Assembly: GCF_000091045.1 (NCBI RefSeq)
Contig: NC_006670.1
Location: forward strand, 655,001-719,000
DNA length: 64,000 nt
Reading direction: 5' to 3'
DNA from: Cryptococcus deneoformans JEC21
Taxonomy: Eukaryota > Basidiomycota > Tremellomycetes > Tremellales > Cryptococcaceae
Shown: positions 1 through 10,723 of the stretch, in pieces
Position numbering within the stretch: position 1 is the first letter of the stretch
Layout of the letters: the number at the start of each line of letters is the position of its first letter
Made by a program: the position numbers and the translations under genes
The notes under the pieces: model-generated
The model's input: only the letters and a program-made list of their open reading frames with translations
Databases searched by the model: none
What the model was told of the DNA's origin: nothing

Positions 1-410
1 ACAAAATGGATAAACATGAACCTTTATCACCCCATCCCATGCCGGAATCGAGGTTCGACTAGAAAGAATGAGCCTGACAAGCCATATGTGAGGTTTCAGT
101 GGCTTAACTGCAAGGGATTCCGGACCCACTGCGGTCGTTCAGCAGAAGAAACCCCGGTTGACAATAAGAAGACGGATCTTGAGCCTTACCAGAAATGGAA
201 TACCTCAAACAACAACTACGTGCTGCCATCTCTGTAGTCCGGCAAGATCCCGTTTAAACTGCTGACACCGACTGCTGTGAATGGTCGAGTGGGTATGGTA
301 CCTTAGCTAGAGATGTTCTGGGCTGATTGTCTTTAGATGATGAAAATCAAGGCAACATTTAATGCAGCAAATACCTTCAGCGCGCGAAGACCTGAGAAGA
401 CATCACCTCC

Positions 411-530
411 GACTTTATCGTCAAACTACCTTTATTGCCGGCTTGTAACGCGATGCTTGCCTTCGTTGACCGCCTCACCAAGTGCGCCCATTTCATTTCC
501 ACTACCTCTCATTGTAGCGCGGAAGAGAGG
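411..530 (+). pseudogene. Decayed Ty3/gypsy integrase fragment
   Basis: A roughly 40-codon stretch read from 411 resembles the start of the Ty3/gypsy integrase catalytic core: a DFIVKLP-like segment followed by FVDRLTKCAHF, close to the family signature VDRLTKxAHF. The frame continues only into unrelated sequence, and no reverse transcriptase, protease, gag or LTR could be seen nearby, so this is a relic and not a working element. The family assignment rests on this one motif. Short open stretches from 540 to 1090 may be further decayed pieces, but I could not place them. Confidence 0.5.
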
Positions 531-539
531 TATCTAAGA

Positions 540-1930
540 TCATGGGAGGGGAACCCACAGTTGGAATGGTTAGTGATTCTTTCATTCAAACATTTCAAGA
601 CAACTCATTTTCTGACTCTTTTATCACTCAAGATAAACTTCTGGAAACCTGCAAGTATTATCACATATTATACCCAGCTCTCCATGATAAAACTGGCGAT
701 TTTTTTTAGTTGGGAATCCCACACATGGCATATATGGGCCCAACTCAGTTTCCAACTGTACTCTTTCGCCCTTTTTGAATCGGAACAGATCGCCGCCATG
801 TCCCTTGAATCACCTACTCCAATCGAAAGTACTCAGTGGCTCATGGGTCAATGACGCCGATATTTTGGAGGCACTGGCAGAAGTACACAGAAATCAGCGG
901 TCTTGAAAGGCTGTCATTGATATTCACTGCACGAGAGATGAGATCTAGACGAGGCTGCAGAACGTGGTTAGATACCGACCAGGTCTGGGGAACGAGCGAG
1001 TTGGGGAAGATGAGACGACGAGGCTCTTTGCTTATTTATATAGCAGGGATGTTGCATAGCGGGGCCCGTGAAAATGAATTCTCGTAGTAAGACCCAAAAA
1101 TACCTACGGTACATTCATTCCACCTGCATTTTGACCACCTTCATCTCTATCCCAGGTACATCTTCTTCTACTCCCATAATCTGTTGTAGAACTGCTCGGT
1201 CAACAATTTCTTCATCGTCAAATACTTTTTGGCATATTGTTAGTACAAAACTGTGTAACAGAACGGTTACCAATCATACGCACGTCAAAAGCGCTGCCTA
1301 ACGCCCTTTAGTAGTATAGACATCCGAAGATACTCCGAATTACGTAGGTTCGAAGCAAAGAAAAAAAATCGACATGCAAAATATATATAGATCACAACTG
1401 CCACTGCTGTTGCTGCTCTTTGAACTCGGCGCTAACTTCGTTGAAGACTTTATGCACAAGTACATTTTCGTTCTCTAATCTCTGCTCTTTTCTTCTCTCT
1501 GCTCTGCTCACTTGCCCAGCGCTCATGTCAGTGCCGTATCTATCTATGCTGCCGGTCCCGGTCTCCAGTATTTTATCCTTGGCCTCAACCAGGTACTGAA
1601 ATTTGATTTTGATGGACATGTGGAACGTGCCTGTTTTTTTGCTTGTTGTGTTTTGCGGATTTGACGGACGTTGTTTGACGCATTGATGTCAGCGCTTGTT
1701 TGGACTTCCTACAGGACTCGCGCAGCTGTAACAACAGCATAAGTAATCGTGTATAGACAGTACCGGCCGCCCCTTCTTTGTCAAAGCATAGTATCAGACG
1801 CACGTGGTTGGCACTTGGCAGCAGTGCATTACCAAAAAAAATTGAAGGCTTGGTTTCCTTAAATTACATGGCTACCGCGCATGCTTTCAGTAAAAATCCG
1901 CAGGGTGCAACGGGCGGCAGACGAAGGCTA
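540..1930. other. Gene-poor stretch left of the transposon
   Basis: No gene with convincing structure was found here. The only notable open frame is a minus-strand one of 75 codons with a real ATG (1392-1619). It is charged and Gln-rich at its end, has no recognisable domain and no convincing splice partners, and I did not accept it as a gene. The region is probably remnant repeat and intergenic DNA. Confidence 0.4.
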
Positions 1931-1937
1931 AATAATA

Positions 1938-1954
1938 GGGGTAGACAAAATGCA
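1938..1954 (+). repeat. Left terminal inverted repeat of the Harbinger element
   Basis: These 17 bases are the exact reverse complement of 5289-5305. The next outward bases are TAATA, which are repeated directly after the right end. The match weakens immediately inside the 17 bp. Confidence 0.88.
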
Positions 1955-2211
1955 GCTCATTGTTATTTTTTATTTCTGTTAGGGAAGCAAAGGGAGACCT
2001 GATTTCAGGGTGGAGGCTTAGGAAATGACGACAGAGAGTCTAGAACAGGCCCATAGGAATTAGTGAATTTGCTTCGCGACGCGAGTGACCTCGACAGAGA
2101 CGCGTCTGTCTTTGCAACATGATAATCGCGTCTGTTGCGTTCTGAATCCTATCCTCTTCAACATCCAGCGCTCCAAGAGCAGTTTACCACCCTAAGAACA
2201 ACGTAGTGAAT

Positions 2212-3677
2212 ATGCCAAGACGATCAGCTAAGTATAAAGCGACAGCACGAGCCAGAGAGCTCTATCGAATGGCGACTATCCTCAATCATAAGCAGCTCAA
2301 GGCCAGTCTGTCCATTCCGTATCATGCTCTCAGGACATCTCGTTACCTCAATCGTCCGAAGAAGTATGGTCAGCTTCGTAGTAGGGATGCTGTTGCCAGA
2401 ATTACAAGCATTCATGAGATACCAGATGAGGATTTCCGCCGCAAACTGCGCGTCAACCATACGGAATTTCGAAAGCTTCTCTGCCTTATCAAGGACCATC
2501 CAGTTTTCGTCTCTCATGGTCCAAGAAAGCAGGCGAACCCCCTTTTACAGCTTACAGTTGCGCTCTATCGACTGGGACATTGCGGATGTGCTGCGAGCAC
2601 TTTTGAGATAGGAGAGCAGTTTGGGGTGTCAGGTGAGTGCCCACGCCACACTGCATCCAGAAACATTAAACCGTTTCTTCGAGATTGATTGTTATCCATC
2701 AGAGGGCACGTCGGCCATATGGACGACTCGGGTAATCAAGGCCATCCTGTCATTGGAGCGAAACAACGTATACTGGCCAGATGAAAATGAGAGGAAGGCT
2801 ATAGACAGGCACTTTGAAGAGGAGGAGGACATTCCTGATGGATGTGTGGGGATTATCGACGGCTTCCATGTTCCCTTCGCTTACAAGCCTGCTCGCCATG
2901 ATGCTGTCGATTTCTTTTCATACAAAGGGCGCTACGGCTTCAATATCCTAGGAATTTGCGACCATTTGAAGAGGATTCGGTACTTCCAGTACGGTTATCC
3001 TGCTTCTGCTCATGATGCTCGTATCTTCAAGAACTGTTCTCTCTTTGAAGAGGCTAATGCCGACGCTCAGAGTAACAGAGAAGCCATGTTGCAAGGCCGA
3101 GCTGTTCATTCAGAAATGATCAGTCAAGGTGAATATCTTTTGGCAGATTCGGCATTTCCTGCTGGGGATTGGTGTGTACCGCTTTTCAAGCGTCGGAGAG
3201 GTCAGAACGACCTTGATCGGCCAGAAGTAAGTTTATTTGTCCGCATATCTCATGTATAGACCTACATGCTCATATATACAACAGGCCAAGTTCAATAAGA
3301 AGTGTTCGAGTGCCCGAGTCAAGATTGAGCATGCCTACGGAATCCTCAAAAACCGCTGGCAGAGTCTTAGGAGCCTTCGCGTGAAGATTCGCAATGTCAG
3401 AGATGAAGGCGTTGCGACATGCTGGATCCGGGCCTGTGTGGTATTGCACAATCTGCTCATTGACACAGGTGATTGGTACAATCGACTGGATGGTGACGCT
3501 GATGAACCTGATGATTACATCGACATCGAAAGGATGCAAGAAAGGATGGAGAGGGTGTTAGAGCGGCACAGGGAAGAAGAGGAGGATGAGGCACGTGATG
3601 CAAGAGATGCTTCGAATCTCACGCGAAAGAGGGTGATGGAGCGAATGCAGGAAATAGAGCGCAGGGATCTTCTATGA
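2212..3677 (+). CDS. PIF/Harbinger DDE transposase (HARBI1-like nuclease)
   Basis: Catalyses excision and integration of the surrounding element. Exons 2212-2632, 2703-3226 and 3285-3677 join to 445 residues with no stop. The middle exon carries the family landmarks: FGVSEGT before the catalytic core, the first Asp in GIIDGFHVP, the second in SAHDARIF, and a third conserved Asp in LLADSAFP. The third exon has the catalytic Glu in RVKIEHAYGILKNRW. The N-terminus has a helix-turn-helix-like region and the C-terminus is a long acidic/basic coiled coil, probably for partner contact. The start was set at the ATG at 2212, two codons inside the open frame. It converges on the Myb-like gene of the same element. 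All catalytic positions are present, so activity is plausible. Confidence 0.88.
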
Positions 3678-3725
3678 TCATATCTGCAGGGGAGAGGAAG
3701 AGACGACTGAGAATGCATATCATAA

Positions 3726-4940
3726 TTATAGAGAGGGAGCTCCAGGCTCAGGCCCCACCATAACTTTCGCCTCCTCCCAACTTTTCCCAGACCTCATCAG
3801 CATCTCCATCTTCCTGTTCCAACTCTCCGCCAACATCTTCATCTTTTCTGTCGCCGCATTCTCCCGTGCTATCGTCACATTCTCCTGCGCGATATTCATC
3901 ATGTCTGCATGATGTTTCTCCTGCACGGAGATTTTCCGTTCTTGAACGGCCAATAGCTCCTGATGCCGCCGATCGTCGTTGCCCTCCTGCCTCATGACCA
4001 GCTCATCCATCTTGTCATCTGCCGAGACAGCCTTTGCCTTGGAAGACCTTATGGATGCTCTCTGGCTCTGGGTTTGGGCTCGGATTGGTGTAGACACTGA
4101 GCCCAGCACAGATGAGGACCGTGCAGGTTGAGACGAAGAGCGGCTCTCCCTGCGGATAGCTGCAATGATTGGAGCATCTGCCTCTGACTCGGTCTCGCTA
4201 GCCTCACCTGCACCGTCCCCAAAGAGACCACCATCCTCTCCTGACAACTCATCTTCCGAGTCATCAGCAGCCATTTCGCCCCTTTGGCGCTCTATCAAAC
4301 CATCGAGGGCAGCGAGATCTCTGTCGGGACGATTGAGAGAGGCGTGGAGGGTCGAAGAGGCGTGGTGGGCAGTGACGGAGGCCCTGTCGCCAAGGACAGG
4401 TAAAAGGATCTCGTAGAAGGGGCAAACCTTCTTTCGTTGAGCTATTAATGTTCAGTTAGCCACGACGTGCCCATGCTGCCTGCCAAAGTACTTTTACACA
4501 CCAAGGAGACTCTCGTCGTCGATCTCCATCGCCCCAGCACCAGTCCCGGTCCCTATCTGGGATGCCTTAGTGAAGCTCTCGACAATTTGATTGATCTTTC
4601 ATCATATCAGCGCTCATGAGCATACCAAAAACGAAAAAGACATATTTACTTTGAGAGCAACACTTTGAAACTGGCGTCGACTGTCGCAGCCATTGTCAGT
4701 AAGGTACTGTAGACACTTTCTCGACCAAAAATCCTTCTTCTCATGACCAGTTTTCCAGTTATGAAAGTTGGGGAGCCTTCCATTCTCAGGAATGGTTGAC
4801 AACCATACAGCAACGTGCTCCTCTGCCGAGACACCATCGCTGTTGGTATCTGTCGCCCATTGCTTGTTGGAGTTTCGCTGCTTCTTCTGAGTCGCCTCAG
4901 ACGCTTGATTCTCGTTCTCGTTCTGCCTTTTAGGGGGCAT
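3726..4940 (-). CDS. Harbinger element Myb/SANT-like accessory protein
   Basis: Second gene of the transposon. Exons (descending) 4940-4650, 4595-4502 and 4441-3726 join to 366 residues. The N-terminus is a basic, nuclear-localisation-like stretch (MPPKRQ and KKQRN), followed by a tryptophan-spaced SANT/trihelix-like region (residues about 28-97: WATD, AVWLS, FHNWKTG, FWSRKC). The middle is acidic and Ser-rich, and the C-terminal 110 residues are a strongly predicted coiled coil ending in SWEEAKVMVGPEPG. In plant and animal Harbinger elements the Myb-like protein binds subterminal repeats and carries the transposase into the nucleus; that role is inferred here from position and composition. 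No frameshift or stop was seen. Confidence 0.75.
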
Positions 4941-5084
4941 GATTGGTGATTGTTGAGATGAACGGAGTCTGAGATAAAAATAAGTCAATGGTGGAATGTG
5001 TAAGATTTCTAAGAGAAAAAAACACGTTACGCGTCTTGAAATCATGCATTCTGAAGCACGAAGAGCGAGTTTGAATTGTCAAAT

Positions 5085-5116
5085 GAATTAAACGACCTCC
5101 AGAGGCCGTTTAATTC
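5085..5116. repeat. Near-perfect hairpin inside the Harbinger element
   Basis: GAATTAAACGACCTC and GAGGCCGTTTAATTC form inverted arms of 15 bases with one mismatch around a 2-base loop. The hairpin lies between the Myb-like gene start and the right terminal repeat, where transposase or Myb-partner binding sites are expected. It may instead be a transcription or replication pause structure. Confidence 0.6.
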
Positions 5117-5288
5117 GAACGGCTTTTTTCAAGTTATTTCAAGAGGAATTTCCTTTCATGGTAAATCCGACTCGGACTTCTGCCAATTCAATTCCAGGGT
5201 TTTTACGCCACAAAGGGTTCAGGAATGTCATTTTCCCTGAGGGAATTGGCAGCTCGTTCATCAATTCAGAATTATCATCGAAATAGCA

Positions 5289-5305
5289 TGCATTTTGTCT
5301 ACCCC
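5289..5305 (-). repeat. Right terminal inverted repeat of the Harbinger element
   Basis: Perfect inverted partner of 1938-1954. It is followed by TAATA at 5306-5310, matching the bases before the left repeat. Confidence 0.88.
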
Positions 5306-5310
5306 TAATA

Positions 5311-6050
5311 GGGATTCAGTCGGAAGACGCGACGCGTCAGGCGTCAGTGTCCTGAAAGCACCGCCCCCCGGTCCCCGCGTTACAGTCTACAACACAAATT
5401 ATCCGTCTGCGTACAGAGAACATGGATCTTGTATAACTGCGACTGTAGTACGTACATATGCTAGCCAGCGGATATGATAAGATGTCTACAGCGCGGTGCA
5501 TGCATGCGTATTGATAGGCGCTCTTTGTCTTATCTCTGACGATGGTGTGAAGAACGGATCGGCGCAGCAAATTTACTTAATAATGAAACGACCCTATAAA
5601 TTGCCGCTCTCAAAACAGCACCAACGAAATACACAAAAAGCAACTCGCGTGTCGCGTAAGTGATCGCGTCGCCCCTGGCCCACCGAATTTCGCTCAAATC
5701 AAAATCTCAAATAATGCAGTTCGTGCCCTGCTCCCTGGGCTGGACCGGACGCGCTCGATGACTGAGACGGTATCTGCTCAATTTTTTACCTATCAGCTTG
5801 CAGTCCCCGATCTACTGCTGCGTGATTGTGCTCGATCCCCGTTAGATGGAAGAAATCACAAGAAAAGAAATTACGCGGTCCCTTGCCCACTTTCATATAT
5901 AATCCACACTGGCTATTATTCTTCACCCTCTTCTTTCCTACCCTTCTCTTGTCTCCATAACAGCCATATATTGTCCGACGACATACGCTCTTTGCTTAAC
6001 TATTTCCAACTCCTTTTAATCCGTTCCAGGCAAAAAATACATCAGTCGAC
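5311..6050. promoter_or_regulatory. Upstream region of the GPI-anchored protein gene
   Basis: No gene was found in this 740-bp gap. It holds a TATA-like CATATATAATC at about 5895, a pyrimidine-rich run (about 5920-5970) and a short distance to the ATG at 6051, which fits a fungal promoter and leader for the downstream surface protein. The insertion flank of the transposon forms its left edge. Confidence 0.4.
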
Positions 6051-6847
6051 ATGTTTGCTCGTGCCTTCATCCTCCTCACCGCCGTCGCTGGTGTCCTCGC
6101 CGACTTGACCGTGTCCTCCCCCGCCACTCTCATCGAATGCCAGCCGGCCCTTCTCTCTTGGTCCGGTGGTACCGGTAGGTCAATTTTCTGCGCGTGAGCG
6201 GATAAATCGCCATTGGCCCCCGGAGACGCGTAGTATGAAGATTGGTTGACCAACGTTGCTCTTATTAGCTCCTTATTACCTTGCCATTATCCCCGGTGGT
6301 GAGGCCTCTGCCGCCTCCTTGAAGGATTTCGGAGAGCAGTCTGGCACCTCTCTTACTTGGACTGTTGACATTGCCTCTGGCAATTCTGTGTCTCTTAAGG
6401 TTACAGACAGCACTGGTACCATCAACTACAGTAGCCCTGTCACCATCCGTGAGTCCGTACCCTACTCCGCACAGTACCAAGCTAATGCATATGTCAGAGG
6501 CTGGCTCTAGCAGCTCTTGTGTTTCTACTTCTACTGCCGCCACAGGTTCCACTGAGTCCACGGAGTGAGTATCCGACTTGCATTCAATGTCGGCAAGTGA
6601 GCTAATCAATTGAATTTGTCCTAGCTCCTCTTCTTCTGCCAGCACCGCCGATGCCGCCGCGTCGTCCTCCTCTTCCGACTCTACTTCCGCTTCCAGCGCC
6701 GCCTCTGCTGCCGCTTCCACGACTTCTGCTTCTGCTAGCGCTTCTACCAGCGCCTCTTCTGACTCTGGCGCCAAGGGTTTCGCCTCCGTCTCCCTCATTG
6801 CCACTGCTCTCTTTGCTGTGACCGCCGGTGCCATTGCTCTCTGGTAA
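6051..6847 (+). CDS. Small GPI-anchored cell-surface protein with Kre9/Knh1-like Ig fold
   Basis: Exons 6051-6174, 6269-6448, 6498-6564 and 6625-6847 join to 197 residues. An N-terminal signal peptide (MFARAFILLTAVAGVLA) precedes an 85-residue beta-rich domain that starts LTVSSPATLIECQPALLSW and contains GTAPYYLAIIPGG, the usual opening of fungal Ser-Thr-rich Kre9/Knh1-like anchored proteins. The rest is almost only Ser, Ala and Thr, expected to be heavily O-mannosylated. It ends with a GPI-attachment signal: a small-residue cleavage region near SDSGAKG and a hydrophobic tail up to the stop. Likely a wall or membrane glycoprotein; the exact role is not visible. Confidence 0.8.
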
Positions 6848-7234
6848 ACAGCTGGAGAAAGTTCAGTTGTCCTTTCGCTTTCGACTCAATATTTAGCTTT
6901 ATGTTCTACTCATAGATCTCACTTTGTGACGGATTTAGATACGAAGATTCATCCTAACGCCTGATATGTCTATATACGACGTTCTTTCATGCATTCGTTC
7001 AGCCCGTTTTCTATGAGTCTTCCAAGGGATTATTCTGTTGATATCTTAACAGCCTCTCATTCGGACGTCTCATCTCCAAGCCTTTGGCAAAGAAAAGTTT
7101 TATTCTATGCCAGAATGCTGTCAACAAAAGTACAGACAGACTAACGGCTCTATTCGCTGTCTGTTCCTCACTTTAGTCTGCGTGAATGTGACTGCGATCA
7201 GTCTACGTGTCATCTACAACAGCCAGATTTCTTC

Positions 7235-7791
7235 TTACATTTTGCTTCTATCTTGCTTGCCAAATGTCAGCATTCCCAGCTTTGCTGTTGGTATTGATGC
7301 TTCGGATGTCCGCCCTTTTCTAGAGAAAGCAGAGTCAAAGCCCTCCAACTCCCTAGTTCCTTCGACCTCCAGTTCAATAACCTCGTTCTCGTCTACCTCC
7401 TTGTTACTATACAAATACCAGTTATTACCAGTACAAGGGTCCATCACATCAAGTTCCTGAAGCATTTCTTTGTCACCGCAGGAGCAAAGGACGCCATATT
7501 GGATCTGCGTATAGGCGGCAACTTCGGTAGGTGAGCAGCGAGAAAAGCAGGCTCCAGGAGATGGAACTTGATGGAGGATGGAAGTGGGCGTAAAAAACTT
7601 GGAACACCCGAGAGATGTGAAAGAAGACTCTTTCAGTAGCTAGGGTCGATGTTCAGTGTAACAGTACTTTGTTTCGTTTTCACTTGGGATCAACTCACGA
7701 AAATGGTGTCTGGTGTAGGTGAACCAAACACCCCAGGAAGGAGGAAGGTGAAAGTAATAAACGAGCAGAAAACAAAGGCCAACAACAACAT
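7235..7791 (-). CDS. Secreted WSC-like cysteine-rich protein
   Basis: Exons (descending) 7791-7699 and 7630-7235 join to 162 residues. A hydrophobic signal peptide (MLLLAFVFCSFITFTFLL) is followed by a cysteine pattern GCS...GACFSRC...GVLCSCG...DPCTGN, matching the order of cysteines in WSC carbohydrate-binding/stress-sensor domains. The C-terminal 60 residues are charged, without a membrane span or GPI signal, so the product is probably secreted. The second acceptor (AG at 7631-7632) was chosen because the nearby alternative leads to a stop. It converges on the GPI-protein gene with 387 bp between the stops. The gene call and the domain are moderately supported only. Confidence 0.5.
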
Positions 7792-8608
7792 CGTATAAGA
7801 AAACTGCAGGCTAGGCCAAATGCTTGTTATGAATAGGCGATGAAATTTATATTGGAGACTGTCGCTGGCGAGACAACAAACCTATCCGTCAACAAGTCAT
7901 CACATTGTCGGCGGTCATGTCACCTCGACAATTACTATAATCAGCGTGGGATCAGCATCTCTCCCAAACCTCAAATGCAGTTGAATGCGGTCGACAGTAA
8001 AACAGTTGGCCACTACTGATGAGTCTAACCTTCTTACTACAATTGTGGTTAGGTTTGAAACCTTACTAATTTTGCTTTGTTCGACGGAGGGACAAAGAGA
8101 CCCGCCGCGTTGGGTAAAAGAGAACCTTCTTCTTTTCTTACTTTCCCAAATTTTGAGAGTTAATCCAATTAGATTATAAAAGTGAATGCATAAATAAAGG
8201 ATTTTTTACAACGAAAGTAAAGCTGCAGACATGCCTTTATTTTTCATGCACTTTTTAGTAGCATGACAATCAATTGCAAGAGTAAAGAGTAAAGACGGAG
8301 ATCAATCTTTTCCTTATCTGTCATAATCTGTCGTAAGTTGTTAATGAACAACGCATTTTGTCTTCCAATCCATACAATACGAGTACAACAGGCAATTGTT
8401 TGCCCTTCGCTGCCGGTCATCTCGATACAGATATCAATAGTAGCCTTTTGGTTGAATGTACATGTGCAAATACAATATTTGTAATATTAAGGCGGGTAAC
8501 TGACGATAACAAAATCAATAGAATGCCGCGGCCTTTCATGTCGCCTGAGTGCTGAGATAACATACTGGACTCAGCTGTAGAAGCCAGAAGAAACACGCTC
8601 ATTATCTT
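7792..8608. other. Intergenic region, no gene seen
   Basis: This 817-bp gap lies upstream of the minus-strand WSC-like gene and downstream of the minus-strand STYX gene. Only short chance open frames were seen. It probably contains the WSC-like gene promoter (adjacent to 7792) and the STYX terminator (adjacent to 8608). Confidence 0.35.
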
Positions 8609-9705
8609 TCAATCCAAGATCATATCTGAAGCTTCTCCCTGCACATAGCGTTGCTTTCTCCGATAACCATCCCCTTCCTCGTCTCTGTAATGAATTGTAT
8701 TAGCGACCAGTGACCACTGGTACATTTCAGGAGACAAGAGGACCTACTCTTCTTCCACCTGTCGTTTACTTGTTGTAGTCTCTCTTTTCGCTGCAGTCTC
8801 CACCATTTTTTGTGCCATGTAGATAGGTTCGTACTCTTTGAACTGGTTCTGGAACTATGCACCCAAACTATCAGATTCTCATCCATCGGAGATAATTCAA
8901 TCGCTCACACTCATTGTGCTGACACAATACCGTTTATTCTGGACATGTGCAAGAGCATGCTCGGCCGTCCAATTGAATTTCCACATGAGATATCCGACAA
9001 CAATAGCAGGCGAGAGAGCAATTCCCCCTTCGTTCATCATGTTTTTAGCAGCTACTAATGGGAATAACAGGTATCTTTGCTTACCGTTACAATGTGCGAG
9101 AACAGTCCCACCCGTGGAAAGTGCCTCCTCCACAAAATCTCTGCAGGTAGGGAAAATGGTGATCAAATTTTGATCCTGCGTAACACACAAAAAACATACT
9201 GTCAGCGTAGATTAACAAGGAATTTGTCCGCATACAGGATGGTCACTGATGTCGAGTGTCATGTATTTAAACTCTTCCGGAAATCTTGGAAATATTAATC
9301 TGGCTTCCTTCTGGTCTCGAATACAAAGCCTACATCACACCAATGTATTAGTTCAATATGGCGCTAGAACCGCAAAAGATGGGCCCAAGGCAGAATGATA
9401 CTGACACATGCGTTATTCCCATCTGTTTCATCTTGTTTGAGTTCAAAGATGCTTGAAATGGCCCCAAATATAAGCCAGGTATTATAAGTTGCGCTTCCCG
9501 TCGCATCTCATACCTATTTCTCTCGTTAAATAACCTTCCGCCTTGTCTTCAAACATCCATGGACATGTGTCACTCACTTCCATTCGCTATTCCCATTGAT
9601 GATAGATGAGTTGTTCATCGGCGGAGGTGGGGCGCCATTATGCTCTGGAAGACCATTGGGCATCCAAGTGGATGTATTAAATGAGCTTGCGGCAATGTGA
9701 TCCAT
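8609..9705 (-). CDS. STYX-like dual-specificity pseudophosphatase
   Basis: Exons (descending) 9705-9578, 9513-9406, 9329-9236, 9175-9085, 9027-8909, 8854-8748 and 8683+1-8609 (8684-8609) join to 240 residues. After a Pro/Asn-rich N-terminus the fold follows vertebrate STYX closely: YEMRREAQLIIPGLYLGPF, MGITHVLCIRD, YMTLDISDHP, a phosphatase-loop segment at residues 138-146, then GYLMWKFNWT, HVQNKRYC and FKEYEPIY, and an acidic tail. The loop reads HCNGGIALS: the nucleophile Cys139 is kept but the Arg of the HCx5R motif is Leu145, so phosphate binding should be lost. STYX proteins act as non-catalytic phosphosite binders that anchor MAP kinases or ubiquitin-ligase substrates; that role is inferred here. 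Confidence 0.75.
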
Positions 9706-10723
9706 GGAAACAGTAGAAAATTTTGCGGCCTTCTATTCTAAGTTCGGCTTCGCTGCTGGTTCGGAGGAACAATATGATGCGCGATGGCGAATAGTGTAGA
9801 TCACTGCAAGTACAGCGCAACTGTCGGGCACGAGAAGAGAATCCGAGGTGTTTTAAAGAAGTAAGATGTGGAGGGGATAAGATAGTACCCTAGTGATTAA
9901 CGGGTGCGATACTGTGACAATGAGAGAAGATAAAGATGATGTTGAATATGTATAGGTTTCATGATGTGCGTGGTTGTAATTATTAATAACGTGCAGATCA
10001 TGATATCCGCGCCGGCGGCCGTTGTTGTTTCGTCTGGCTTTCTTTGGCGCCTCAAGAGATCACGCACGCTTGCATCAAAGCATGCATATATAGTAATACG
10101 TACTTGCTATCCTACACATGTTTACATATTGGTGCAATGGTGGAGGCAACGTCAATTGGCATCTGCGTGATGTCCTTCTACAATACTAATCTATGGAAGC
10201 CAATTGTCTAATCCACTATATCTAAATACCAGAGTACGTATTATCAGTGGTCTTGCACTTGTTGTAATCCAAATGACGGCCCCACCAAGCCATGCCGTGG
10301 TACTGAACCATCTCCTACTGCGTACGACAGCTTCCGAGATACTTTGTTCGTTGGACAGAAATATATAACACATACGGTACTGTAGCGTGGGTAACTGTTA
10401 CTGGAATAAGATTGCTAACAATCCCAGATGATAGAGGTTTACTATTATCCGTTTATTGAGGGTTACTACTCATGATCTGCTACCTCCACTATCATCGTTC
10501 ACCGCTCGTCCACGGCACGGACATAGACAGATTATGTTCGAGCACGATTGGCCGTAGGAGGAGGGCAATGATGATAAAAACGGCATGTCTGATACGACAG
10601 CAATAATATCAAGGGAAGTAGTTTGTCATTCGAAGAGCGGGAGAAATTTGGCTGATAATAATCAGTTTCATTAAATGTGATGTCTACTGAACCGCTTTCA
10701 CAACATGAATAACGTCACATCCC
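9706..10723. other. Intergenic region between STYX and the S1 nuclease gene
   Basis: This 1,018-bp stretch contains no credible gene. The part next to 9706 should hold the STYX promoter, since STYX reads leftward from 9705; the part next to 10723 should hold the nuclease terminator. A GC-rich patch (GCGCCGGCGGCCG, about 10010) stands out in otherwise AT-rich DNA. Confidence 0.35.

Larger units (their letters stand above)
1938..5305. mobile_element. Complete PIF/Harbinger DNA transposon
   Basis: The element is 3,368 bp long and bounded by 17-bp perfect terminal inverted repeats (1938-1954 and 5289-5305, starting GGGGTAGAC). The same five bases, TAATA, flank both ends (1933-1937 and 5306-5310), consistent with a target-site duplication. 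The family usually duplicates 3 bp (TWA), so the AT-rich context leaves the exact length uncertain. Inside are the two genes typical of the superfamily, a DDE transposase on the plus strand and a Myb/SANT-like protein on the minus strand, converging with 48 bp between stop codons. Both are open after splicing of short introns, so the copy looks autonomous and probably young. Subterminal regions (about 2070-2130 and 5085-5160) carry short palindromes that may be transposase binding sites. Confidence 0.88.

Noticed and set aside
1392..1619. Minus-strand 75-codon open frame with ATG and a Gln-rich end
   Set aside because: No domain, signal or splice partner; repeats and decay nearby make chance likely.
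6265..6834. Minus-strand acidic, Ala/Glu-rich open frame of 189 codons
   Set aside because: It is the complement of the Ser/Ala-rich GPI protein exons and crosses its introns.
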